From: Chloroflexota bacterium
GTDB lineage: Bacteria; Chloroflexota; Chloroflexia; Chloroheliales; Chloroheliaceae
DNA length: 64,000 nt
Assembly: GCA_028287745.1 (NCBI GenBank)
Contig: JAQBPB010000041.1
Location: forward strand, 42,854 to 106,853
Reading direction: 5' to 3'
Each line of letters starts with the position of its first letter. The stretch's first letter is position 1. A program made the position numbers and the translations under genes. Positions 1 to 7,423 of this stretch are shown one piece after another. The notes beneath the pieces were generated by a model. It searched no databases. It saw only the letters and a list, made by a program, of their open reading frames with translations, and was not told the DNA's origin.

Positions 1-518
1 TGGGGGGTGCCGGTACAGCGGGTGCCTATTCGGTAAGTGTGGCAAAGTCGGCTAAAGGCACTGCCTTACTCGACAAGGATGCGGTTGAACTTTTCGGCTG
101 CGAGGGTAACAGCCTGCTGTACCGGACCGGCCAGGGCCAATTAGTTTTAGCCCGGATAAATCCTGATGGAACCCTTACGGCCACCAAGAATTTTAAACTT
201 GAAAATAATTCGGAGGGTGCGGTGGAAGCCAGATTGGCCCCTGGTGGTAACCAGGCGGTGTTCCAGCACGGCCGGACTACCCGGCTTATTAATAGCAGTG
301 GGCAGGAAACCGAGCTTAAGACCGGCCAGGTTAAATATGAAACCCTGTTGCTGTCGTGGGTTTCGGATAACAGCCTGATCGGCCTGGCTTTTACGCCCGG
401 CCAGACCAGTCAATTATTAGTTTTGAATATTGGGGGTGACCAATCCTTCATGCCGCTGGATGCCGGGAAAGTATTTTCACAGGCGGAACCCGGTCAGAGC
501 GGCAAAGGTGAACTATAA
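1..518 (+). CDS. Partial protein, C-terminal part, beta-propeller-like
   Basis: The reading frame is open from the first bases of the window (first full codon at 3), so the gene starts upstream and only about 172 residues are seen; it ends with TAA at 516-518. The first GTG, at 39, is just an internal Val codon. The visible part alternates short hydrophobic strands with Gly/Asp/Asn turns (for example LLYRTGQGQLVLARINPDG and LLLSWVSDNSLIGLAF), as in blades of TolB/WD40-like propellers. No catalytic motif or membrane segment is visible. I do not recognise the family, and the propeller fold is inferred from the strand pattern only. It faces the next gene tail to tail. Confidence 0.6.
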   Translation, partial: GGAGTAGAYSVSVAKSAKGTALLDKDAVELFGCEGNSLLYRTGQGQLVLARINPDGTLTATKNFKLENNSEGAVEARLAPGGNQAVFQHGRTTRLINSSGQETELKTGQVKYETLLLSWVSDNSLIGLAFTPGQTSQLLVLNIGGDQSFMPLDAGKVFSQAEPGQSGKGEL

Positions 519-525
519 GGGGTGA

Positions 526-726
526 TTAATAACGGGTCCGGTTGGTGCCTAAAAACTTAAGTAACAGCCAGATGCCAATTCCAATGGCAACCAGCGTCAT
601 CACTGAAACCGCCACCGCGATTACGGTTTTAGCAACGGCTGCCAGGATAAATAGCGCTACCAGAAGGACAACGCCTTTCAAAATCAGGGATGTCAGTCCC
701 GAACCGCCACTACTATAGTTTCGCAT
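526..726 (-). CDS. Small membrane protein of unknown function
   Basis: A protein of about 66 residues starting at ATG (724-726); a TTG four codons upstream (738) is an alternative start. After a short polar, Gly/Ser-rich N-terminus (RNYSSGGSG) nearly the whole chain is hydrophobic and could form two membrane helices (about residues 11-32 and 35-57), ending in a basic tail (TNRTRY). The family is not recognised. It sits alone between the partial gene at the window edge and the potassium channel, with a 169-base upstream gap that must hold its promoter. That the ORF is real is inferred from its clean membrane topology and lack of overlap. Confidence 0.5.
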   Translation of the reverse strand: MRNYSSGGSGLTSLILKGVVLLVALFILAAVAKTVIAVAVSVMTLVAIGIGIWLLLKFLGTNRTRY

Positions 727-895
727 ATCAATTCTCAACTCTCTACCTTACTCTAGCCTTAGATTAATTGTGTGGTGTATATTCCAGTAGTCCGGTTGAG
801 TAATTTTTCTGTCCTTAACCGGCTGCTTACTTTACGCATACCGGCCTGCTTTTGTTTCGAGATTGTCAGTGCGGCCTTTTGGGGAACAACCCGGC

Positions 896-2890
896 TTAAG
901 CCCGCTGGTTAAGCCGGTAAACTTTAAGCATTTCATAGGGAGAGCCGATTAAATAGACGGTATCGCCGCTGGTTAAAACAGTATTGGGTTTGGGATACAG
1001 TTGGATATGCCCGTCAACGGCCCCGTTAATATGGCCGGTTTGACCAATTACACCAGCCAGTACATGCATCTGGGTAGCCTCATAAAACTGCTGGACCGTT
1101 TGGCCGGTCAAGGGGCAAGCGGGGTTTATTACCAGGCGGGCTACAATAAATGGCTGGCGCCGCAGGTAAAAGGTACTGATTACTTCGTATTCCAGGGCGG
1201 CTCCCACGAAATAAGGGGCGGCCAATCCGGAGGCACTGTAACTGGTCTGTATATTAAAAGTTTCCGCGACCCGTTCGGCCAGGTCCAGGTCAAACAGGCG
1301 CAGGACAACGTGCAGCGGTTGATCCCCGGGATGCAAGCTGGCGAACTCGGCCCGGGCGCTCAGGGCCGCTTTCAGGTTGGCCAGGTCATCGCCGGTTAAC
1401 AGGGCCAGGGTGCTGGCCTGCCGGACGTTCGCCGCCCTGAGGGTTTGGGGCTGGCTAATATCTCCAAAGATAAGTGGAATGCCTAACCGCTGGATATCCA
1501 GGTTAAAAGCGCCTTGATCACTTTTATCAACCGCTACCACCTTTACCCCTTGCCGGTTCAGGCTCTGGACTACTTCAAAACCAAGCGCTCCCAGGCCGCA
1601 CACAATTACATGGTCATTCAACTCCGTAGCCTGCTCGCGGCCCAGTGTCTGGGCTAACCGCCGGGTGATAATAAAATTAGCCACAAAAGCATACAGGACC
1701 GAGGTTGAGGCGACGCCTAACAGAATCAGGAGGATGCCAAAAATTTTCATCAGGCCGTCTTGCTGGGCAAAGTTGTGATCGCCAAAGCCGACTGAAGTTA
1801 CGACCGTGATAGTAAAATAGAGGGCATCCAGGAGGGAAAATTCCAGCACGTTACCCTGCGTGTCGGTAACGTTATTGCGGTAAAATCTCCAGAGTAACAG
1901 GGTGCTGAATACAACTATCAGGCCCAGCGCCCACAGGGCATAGCGAAATGGTCCCTTAAGTTCATTAAGAAGCTGGTGCAAGATTGCCTTGACCTGCGAA
2001 CTCAGCCGGGGGTTGTTAGATTTGTGTCTGGGCGGGTGGGTGGAAGTCTGGTGTTTGTAACGGGCTAAAGTTTCCAGGACCTCTTTTTCGTTCAGTTCTA
2101 CCCCCGGCAGTTTAATCAGGTCGTCAATCCGCCCCGCCATAGTTACATATTGACCGGGTAGGATAGTTTGCTGGTCGCCAGGGGGAACTTCGAGCCAGGC
2201 CGGTTTGTCGTCCGGCCGATCAGAAGCCGTTTTAGACAGGCTGGGCAAATTATCGGTGTGCCATACGAACAGGGGTAAAACTTTGGTGGAAATCTGGGCC
2301 AGCGAGGTCGGCCGGGTAAACCTGGCCTTAACTACGGCCATTTCGTTTTCACCCAGGGTATAGAAGTCGAGGATGCTGGATGAAAGGCAGGCATCGGCAA
2401 AAGTTGGCCCAGCCTTCTGGGGCAAGCTCAGGACACTAAGCGTTTCTACCGCCTGGTCAAGTTCAAGGCCCAATTGCGGATCGGCAAAGTTTGCAACAAT
2501 CCGCAAGTCCTCACATAACCGGCGGGCTTCCAGGATAATCTGTAAATTTACCAGGTCATTTTTGCCGCAGACTATCAGGGCGGCGGCATGCTCCAGTCCG
2601 GCCTGTTGCAGGGTTTCCGGGTCGCGGGCGTCCCCTTCAATCAGGGTGACATTCAACCTTTCGGCCTGGTGGATCAGGTTGTGGGTTTTCCTGACTTCTA
2701 TCGCCACCACTTCCAGGCCCACCGCCACCAACTGCTCCGCCACTCTAAGACCCAGGGTCTGCAATTCACAGACGATGATATGGTCACGCCAGGGCACCTC
2801 GTTCGCGGAAACATGATGGCTGTCCGGTCCCGGGTAATAGTTAGTATAATCTTTGAGGGCATTATCCGCTTTATTTTTACTGTTATCCAT
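896..2890 (-). CDS. Two-helix potassium channel with two RCK/TrkA units
   Basis: A 664-residue K+ channel. Domains in order: an N-terminal Rossmann TrkA-N/RCK domain (about residues 36-160, starting HIIVCELQTLGLRVAEQL), a linker/TrkA-C-like part (about 180-290), a first membrane helix (about 315-340, WALGLIVVFSTLLLW), a pore loop with the selectivity filter TSVGFGD (about 363-369), a second helix (ILLILLGVASTSVLYAF), a second RCK domain (about 425-560, HVIVCGLGALGFEVVQ) and a C-terminal TrkA-C domain (ending around LTSGDTVYLIGS). The filter has Phe where TVGYGD channels have Tyr, a tolerated variant. RCK domains normally bind nucleotides or Ca2+ and gate the pore. Unlike Kch/MthK, a complete RCK precedes the pore. 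It stands alone between unrelated genes. Confidence 0.93.
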   Translation of the reverse strand: MDNSKNKADNALKDYTNYYPGPDSHHVSANEVPWRDHIIVCELQTLGLRVAEQLVAVGLEVVAIEVRKTHNLIHQAERLNVTLIEGDARDPETLQQAGLEHAAALIVCGKNDLVNLQIILEARRLCEDLRIVANFADPQLGLELDQAVETLSVLSLPQKAGPTFADACLSSSILDFYTLGENEMAVVKARFTRPTSLAQISTKVLPLFVWHTDNLPSLSKTASDRPDDKPAWLEVPPGDQQTILPGQYVTMAGRIDDLIKLPGVELNEKEVLETLARYKHQTSTHPPRHKSNNPRLSSQVKAILHQLLNELKGPFRYALWALGLIVVFSTLLLWRFYRNNVTDTQGNVLEFSLLDALYFTITVVTSVGFGDHNFAQQDGLMKIFGILLILLGVASTSVLYAFVANFIITRRLAQTLGREQATELNDHVIVCGLGALGFEVVQSLNRQGVKVVAVDKSDQGAFNLDIQRLGIPLIFGDISQPQTLRAANVRQASTLALLTGDDLANLKAALSARAEFASLHPGDQPLHVVLRLFDLDLAERVAETFNIQTSYSASGLAAPYFVGAALEYEVISTFYLRRQPFIVARLVINPACPLTGQTVQQFYEATQMHVLAGVIGQTGHINGAVDGHIQLYPKPNTVLTSGDTVYLIGSPYEMLKVYRLNQRA

Positions 2891-2940
2891 TGTCTACCAT
2901 AGGAATTTAATAACCTTTACAATTTCCGGCTGCCTGGCCC

Positions 2941-3612
2941 TTAATCTTGGAGTTGTTTATCCAGCCAGCCGACAACTTCCTTCAGGCTTTCCCGGCTAAT
3001 TTCATGGGCCATGTTATATTCCCGGTAAGTCAGGTCGGTCCCCAGGCTTGCCAGGTAGTCCCGGCTGGCCTGGCCGTTACTGAGCGGCAGCACAGCGTCC
3101 CGGGTGCCGTGGACAATAAGAAAAGGCTTTCCGGCTAATTTTTCGGGTGGCGCTGCCAGGGGCTTTATCTCCGGTAGAATCCGGCCGCTCATCAGCCCGG
3201 CCCCGGCCACCAGGTCAGGTTCAGTTAAAGTTATGCTGGCGCTCATTATGGCTCCCTGGCTGAAGCCAAGCAGGTAGACTTGCCGGGGGTCAGCCTGGTA
3301 CGCCTCCACCGCTTCCCCGATAAACTTGATTAACTGCTGGCGGCTGGCTTCGGCCTGTTCGAGATTGGGCCGGTTGCCGTCGGGCCTGAATTCAACCTGG
3401 AACCAGCCATACCGGCCGGGACCAAGTCCGTTAGGGGCGCGGGCACTCAACACGGTAAAGCGCGAATTAAAGGCCGGGGCCAGCTGGAACAAATCCTGTT
3501 CATTGCTGCCGACTCCGTGTAATAAAATTAGCAGCGGGGCAGCGGTTGGCGGGCTGCCTGCGGTGGGAGGCCGCACCAGGTGTAACAGGGACAAATTATT
3601 TTCCAGGGACAT
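2941..3612 (-). CDS. Carboxylesterase/phospholipase, alpha/beta hydrolase (YpfH-like)
   Basis: A 223-residue cytoplasmic alpha/beta hydrolase of the phospholipase/carboxylesterase (Abhydrolase_2) group. Visible parts: the oxyanion-hole HG motif (LLHGVGSNEQDL, residues 30-41), nucleophile elbow GFSQG with Ser118, Asp172 in GTRDAVLP and His203 in NMAHEIS, giving a complete Ser-Asp-His triad. Length is normal for the family. No signal peptide is seen. It hydrolyses short esters in known relatives; the natural substrate is unknown. It is followed at 53 bases by the tautomerase-like gene on the same strand, so the 3.9-3.6 kb genes may be co-transcribed. Confidence 0.9.
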   Translation of the reverse strand: MSLENNLSLLHLVRPPTAGSPPTAAPLLILLHGVGSNEQDLFQLAPAFNSRFTVLSARAPNGLGPGRYGWFQVEFRPDGNRPNLEQAEASRQQLIKFIGEAVEAYQADPRQVYLLGFSQGAIMSASITLTEPDLVAGAGLMSGRILPEIKPLAAPPEKLAGKPFLIVHGTRDAVLPLSNGQASRDYLASLGTDLTYREYNMAHEISRESLKEVVGWLDKQLQD

Positions 3613-3664
3613 AAATGATCCTCTTAAGTATATCTACCGGCTATTAATCGCCGGAGCTTTACAG

Positions 3665-3862
3665 CTACTTTTCCTCTAAACGGCGCGCCACGGACTTACC
3701 GGCGATGCCCCAATGAGTTTTTGGTAGTTCATAGAGTAATACCCGGACCTGTTCCGGTGCAACTCCCAGGGTATCGACTACGGTGTCAGTCAGGGCCGCA
3801 ATAAGCTTTTCTTTGGTTTCAGGCGGGCGACCCTCCTGGATTTCCACCCGGATAATTGGCAT
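3665..3862 (-). CDS. 4-oxalocrotonate tautomerase family protein
   Basis: A 65-residue protein starting Met-Pro-Ile-Ile, so that after Met removal Pro1 is the general base, the hallmark of the family. The rest follows 4-OT: EGRPPETKEKLI near residues 9-20 (Arg11-type residue present), a central helix, then VRVLLYELPKTHWGIAGKS, which matches the substrate-binding beta strand and hairpin of small 4-OT-like enzymes. These work as hexamers and convert enol and keto forms of 2-oxo acids. The true substrate cannot be told from sequence; many such small proteins are promiscuous. It lies between the YtkA-like gene (57 bases upstream) and the carboxylesterase on the same strand. Confidence 0.9.
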   Translation of the reverse strand: MPIIRVEIQEGRPPETKEKLIAALTDTVVDTLGVAPEQVRVLLYELPKTHWGIAGKSVARRLEEK

Positions 3863-3918
3863 AAAAAAAGTTCCTTTCTGGCTTTTGCCGGTTAACGGAC
3901 GTTCGGGTAAACGGCATA

Positions 3919-4623
3919 TCAGGCGCTGGCAACACTGACCTCAAAAAAGGTTGTAACATCATCTTTACCGGGACGCTGGACCAGCACTTCGACCCTGTAC
4001 TTTCCAAACATGCTTAGCATCTGGAGTTTGTCGTCCAGGCCGCTGTATAGGCCCGGTTGGTCGGGTCCGGCCGGTTTTAAATCGAGCCGGGCAATTCCCA
4101 TATCCATGTCCATCGAAGTTACCGCCAGCCGGACCGCGCTGGCATCCGTAACAGCCAGGTTACCATTTTCGGAAAGGGTGATGCTGTAAGTGTTGTCCCC
4201 GATATGCCCTGGACTTACCAGTATATCAAATTTCAAACCACTTTCGATTTTAGTTATTCTTATACCTGGCCCGCCCGGCCCGCCCGGGTTAATTGTCCGG
4301 GCCGGGGTAGGAGCTAAAGTGGCCGCTACCGGATTATTAGCGGCTATTGCGGTGGGTGTAAGCAAAGGTTTAGTGGGCGATGCGGCAGGGGTGATAGTGG
4401 GAACAGGGGTGGGGCTGTCTGAAACGGCCCTGGCTCCGGCCGTTACCCGGACTATACTGACCGGGGTGCGGGTGGGCGAGGGTTGGTTGACCGGGGTGGG
4501 ACGGCCCAGGTTAGCTATCACCAGGATAAGGCCGATGCACAACAGGGGCAAGCTTAAAAAAATCAGTTCAATCGGACTGATTTTAGTTTTGCCTTTACTT
4601 ATTTGTTGTTTCCAGGACGGCAT
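3919..4623 (-). CDS. Membrane-anchored protein with YtkA-like domain
   Basis: A 234-residue protein with a short basic N-terminus (KGKTK), one membrane helix (about residues 19-43, LIFLSLPLLCIGLILVIANL), a Pro/Thr/Ala-rich linker (about 47-115) and a C-terminal beta domain. The latter contains VTSMDMDMGIARLDLKP followed by a Gly-Leu-Tyr turn and KYRVEVLVQRPGKDD, matching the pattern of YtkA-like domains, which are often found beside copper or electron-transfer proteins. Methionines in the MDMDMG stretch could bind metal, but that is inference. The domain should face outward. No metal gene is adjacent. Start ATG at 4621-4623; the ribosome site is weak. Confidence 0.7.
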   Translation of the reverse strand: MPSWKQQISKGKTKISPIELIFLSLPLLCIGLILVIANLGRPTPVNQPSPTRTPVSIVRVTAGARAVSDSPTPVPTITPAASPTKPLLTPTAIAANNPVAATLAPTPARTINPGGPGGPGIRITKIESGLKFDILVSPGHIGDNTYSITLSENGNLAVTDASAVRLAVTSMDMDMGIARLDLKPAGPDQPGLYSGLDDKLQMLSMFGKYRVEVLVQRPGKDDVTTFFEVSVASA

Positions 4624-5016
4624 TGGCTATTTTTTACTTTGAATGTACCGGGTTTGGCAAACGGGCTTACATTATTAATACGGCTTTATACCGGGACTGG
4701 TGTAAGGTTTTGCAAACTTCGTTAAAAAGACTTTTTGCGCAACTGCGCCCGCTGTTAAGGGGTGCGCCGGGAGGAAGCCTGAACGGTCAGAAAGTTATGC
4801 CAGGATAGGTATAAATCGGGAAATCAAAGGTAGTGCGTAAGATTAGTTAAACTGGTGGCAGTTCAACTCAAAAGTTAAAACCAGGGAAGACTATTTGCAG
4901 GCGTCAAAAGGAATTTTGAGCCTTAAGCCCTGATAAAAATTTATTTTTTATCAGGGCTATCGCCCGCCACCCTCCCCTGCTTTTGACTTAAAAAGAAAGT
5001 CTAAAGCCCAGGGCTT
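4624..5016. other. Intergenic region between two minus-strand genes
   Basis: This 393-base gap holds the upstream region of the YtkA-like gene and, near 4926-4958, a strong hairpin that ends the dioxygenase transcript. I see no ORF with coding character, no tRNA and no repeat shared with the rest of the window. Confidence 0.6.
4926..4958 (-). terminator. Hairpin terminator after the LigB-family dioxygenase gene
   Basis: A perfect 14-bp stem, AGCCCTGATAAAAA (4926-4939) with its complement at 4945-4958, around a 5-base loop. The A/T run next to the loop gives U residues in the stem on either strand. It lies 59 bases past the stop of the minus-strand dioxygenase gene, so it most likely ends that transcript. 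Confidence 0.7.
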
Positions 5017-5850
5017 TTAGTTGGCCCTTCCAACCAGGACCGACCGCATCGACAGCGAACCGGCAATTAGCACATCGTTAAAGAAGCTGGCCCGGTCTTG
5101 CTCCTCCTGTAAGCCAAGAATGTACAGCAAGGGTAGATAATGCTCGGCGGAATTAACTGACAACAGGGCCGGGCGGCCAAGTTTCTGGTAATCTACCGCA
5201 TCGGTATGATTGCCGGTCACGATTGATTCTTTAATCGCTTCGTCAAATTCAACGGCCCAGTCGTGACCTTTGCGAATATTGAAGTTCCGGCCTTCCATAC
5301 TAACCATACGCAAATTATGGACAATATTTCCGCTGCCTATAATCAATACGCCTTGCTGGCGTAAGGCCCGCAACTCTTTTCCGAGCGCGTAATGGTACTC
5401 GGGGCCTTTAGTCTGGTCCAGGCTCATTTGGACTACGGGGATATCCGCCTGGGGGTAGAAGTGCGCCAGTATTGACCATGTACCGTGGTCCAGGCCCCAC
5501 CGGTGGTCGGGCTGCACCTTGCTTAACTTCACGGTATCCCCGATCATTTCGACCAGTTCGGGTGAACCAACGGCCGGATACTTGTACTCGGAAAGCTGGC
5601 GGGGAAAGCCGCCAAAGTCGTAAATGGTGCGCGGGTTGGGCATAGCCGTTACCTGGGTACCGGCGGTTTCCCAGTGGGCGGAAATAACCAGGATGGACTT
5701 TGGACGGGGTAAATTCCGGCCCAATTCCCGCCACGTCAGGCTGAACTCGTTTTCTTCAATGGCATTCATAGGGGTGCCGTGGCCCACAAAAAGGGCTGGC
5801 ATAACCTGGTTGGTGGTAGAAGAAGCCTGTTTATCTGGATTGAGTGTCAT
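5017..5850 (-). CDS. ygiD: LigB-family extradiol dioxygenase (YgiD/DODA-like)
   Basis: A 277-residue class III extradiol dioxygenase of the 4,5-DOPA dioxygenase (YgiD) type. Residues expected to hold the metal are visible: His24 in FVGHGTPM, His59 in VISAHWET, and later histidines in GLDHGTWSIL and GNIVHNLR. These enzymes cleave catechol rings such as DOPA at an extradiol bond with Fe(II) or Zn; the plant relatives make betalamic acid. No signal peptide. Start ATG is preceded by AAGAAGG on the minus strand. It is a single gene, divergent from the PhyH gene at 6289, and ended by the hairpin at 4926-4958. The exact catechol substrate is not determined. Confidence 0.9.
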   Translation of the reverse strand: MTLNPDKQASSTTNQVMPALFVGHGTPMNAIEENEFSLTWRELGRNLPRPKSILVISAHWETAGTQVTAMPNPRTIYDFGGFPRQLSEYKYPAVGSPELVEMIGDTVKLSKVQPDHRWGLDHGTWSILAHFYPQADIPVVQMSLDQTKGPEYHYALGKELRALRQQGVLIIGSGNIVHNLRMVSMEGRNFNIRKGHDWAVEFDEAIKESIVTGNHTDAVDYQKLGRPALLSVNSAEHYLPLLYILGLQEEQDRASFFNDVLIAGSLSMRSVLVGRAN

Positions 5851-6288
5851 GTAATACCTTCTTATAATAAGTGTGTTTTATTTTTAGTAGCTGAAACGGT
5901 TCGTGGTCAGGTTTAGTGAAAATCTTTTTTTGCTTTTCGCCCACCACTGGGACAGGTCCCAATTTACAGGCGCTCCCCATCCGGGTCTCATTTACCGGCT
6001 ATATTATAACACCGGCCCTTCTTTTATTAATGCCCGGCCCAGGTTTTTAAACAGATTCTAAGGCCCGGTAATCAAGTCTGTGTCGGAAACGACAATCATC
6101 CTGTGTACCATTTAAGCGGAATCGGACATAAGCTTTTCGGATTTATATCTGGATTACTCACGCTTCATATTATATAGTACATAAAGAAAAAGAAACGCAA
6201 CTTTTTTGCCCTTGCCTAAAATAACTACCGGACCACAACTTAAAGAGGAGCCTACCTTTTTTACAGGGATGTGAAAGGAAGTAAGGTC
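5851..6288. other. Divergent intergenic region with AraC-type box
   Basis: This 438-base gap lies between the dioxygenase gene (minus) and the PhyH gene (plus). It contains a small palindrome TGTCG-GAAA-CGACA (6081-6094), the AraC-like box and -10 element described at 6116-6179, and a 110-base untranslated leader. On the minus strand from 6129 it reads ATG-TCC-GAT-TCC-GCT-TAA, the first five codons of the AraC gene at 27750 followed by a stop, so it looks like a copy of that divergent promoter in which the regulator gene has been lost. Confidence 0.6.
6116..6179 (+). promoter_or_regulatory. AraC-type operator and promoter, copy 1
   Basis: Positions 6116-6157 match 27737-27778 at 40 of 42 bases. 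The box holds three related half-sites: TCGGACATA (6122), TCGGATTTA (6137) and TCTGGATTA (6148). Exactly 10 bases after the box both copies have TATTATATAGTA (6168-6179), a likely -10. There is no good -35, as expected for a promoter that needs an activator. The AraC-family protein at 26887-27750 is the obvious candidate binder. Confidence 0.65.
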
Positions 6289-7110
6289 TTGATTACTTAT
6301 CAGAATGAAACTCCCCAAATAGATACCGGTGTTGAAAAAAAGTATTTATTAACGGCTAAACAAATGGCCCGGTTTGTTACTGAAGGTTTTCTGATGGTGC
6401 CGGACCTGGTGCCGGAAGACCTCAACCAGGCGGTTTACCAGGACCAGAAGGACCTGGATATTGGCGGTTCCAGGATCTGGAGCGATTCCCGTAACCTCCG
6501 GGCGGTCTTTGACCTGCCCCAGGTAAAAGGGGTTATCCAGTCACTGGTCGGTATAAACCCGGTCTACGACCATTCATCTTTGCATATAGTCCGCGCTCAT
6601 TATCTAAAGGCCCAGAACTGGCATGCCGACTCGGTAATTGACCTGCGGCCGCTGGCTTTTGATATCCAGGCTTTTTACTTCTCTCACGATACGCCGCGCG
6701 AGATGGGACCAACCCTTATTCTGCCCGGTTCGCACCTGCGCAAGGCCAATACCGAAAGCCTCGGCCGGTACAAGAATATAGTCGGGCAGCGCCAGCTTGA
6801 AGCAAAAGCCGGGACGATAGTTTTCATGCATCACGGCATCTGGCACTGCGCCCAACCAAACTTCACTGACAAGACGCGCTATGTCTTCAAGTTGCGGCTG
6901 CGGCCGGGCCAGGAACAGCGCGGCCTGTTTAACCTGGACGGTTATAAAGAACTGGAAGTTGACCAGGTTATTTACAAAGGTTACCAGGAGTGGCAGGGTA
7001 ACGAAGCCCGGATTGAGCAGAATATGCGGGCCAAACTCTGGCGTTATGTTACCGGGGACGACAGCGTTGATGCTACATTTGAACAGAATCTTCACCGGAT
7101 GTCGTTGTAA
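6289..7110 (+). CDS. Phytanoyl-CoA dioxygenase (PhyH) family protein, copy 1
   Basis: A cytoplasmic protein of about 273 residues in the PhyH superfamily of Fe(II)/2-oxoglutarate-dependent dioxygenases. The iron triad is visible as His112-x-Asp114 (NWHADS) and distal His186 (GIWHCAQPN), with a later Arg region (YVFKLRLRPG) that can hold 2-oxoglutarate. I chose TTG at 6289 because AAAGGAAGTAAGG lies just upstream and the product then aligns from residue 1 with its paralogue at 28127. A GTG at 6271 would add six residues and remove the ribosome site. The substrate is unknown. It precedes the GH31 gene but is separated from it by a strong terminator. The paralogue at 28127 is very close, most of all in the central 300 bases. 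Confidence 0.85.
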   Translation: MITYQNETPQIDTGVEKKYLLTAKQMARFVTEGFLMVPDLVPEDLNQAVYQDQKDLDIGGSRIWSDSRNLRAVFDLPQVKGVIQSLVGINPVYDHSSLHIVRAHYLKAQNWHADSVIDLRPLAFDIQAFYFSHDTPREMGPTLILPGSHLRKANTESLGRYKNIVGQRQLEAKAGTIVFMHHGIWHCAQPNFTDKTRYVFKLRLRPGQEQRGLFNLDGYKELEVDQVIYKGYQEWQGNEARIEQNMRAKLWRYVTGDDSVDATFEQNLHRMSL

Positions 7111-7423
7111 GCCTGGCTTCCTGGGAACATAAAAGGTTGGTTCCTTGACTGACCTGGCGAAATAGGCGTGCTGTCCTGGACAGGTACAAAGGCATACTGA
7201 TTTCGCCAGGTCAGGTTTTTGTATTGCCAGGCCGGGTAAAAGGACTGCCAGGACTTAGAAAGTTTCATTTTTAGAAAAACCGGGGTTTCAAAGCGGTTTT
7301 GATTGATTTCCGTTTTACTTTCAACTACAGTTGGGGTGCTTAACCCCTTCAAAGTACCTTCGGTATACAAAGCGCCCTTATTGGTTTTAATTTTTACATA
7401 AGACTTGGACAAGAGAGAACACG
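7111..7423. other. Intergenic region with terminator, then GH31 leader
   Basis: The first 110 bases carry the large hairpin terminator (7149-7220). The remaining 200 bases should hold the promoter of the GH31 operon, but I cannot point to a convincing -35/-10 pair. No coding ORF or RNA gene is seen here. Confidence 0.5.
7149..7220 (+). terminator. Terminator after PhyH copy 1
   Basis: A perfect 15-bp stem, CTGACCTGGCGAAAT (7149-7163) with its complement at 7200-7214, followed by GTTTTT. The 36-base loop itself contains a small TGTCC/GGACA hairpin. It separates the PhyH gene from the GH31 operon. Confidence 0.85.

Noticed and set aside
6081..6094. TGTCG-GAAA-CGACA palindrome as an operator
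   Set aside because: Only five-base arms, present once, and not matched at the second AraC-type promoter.
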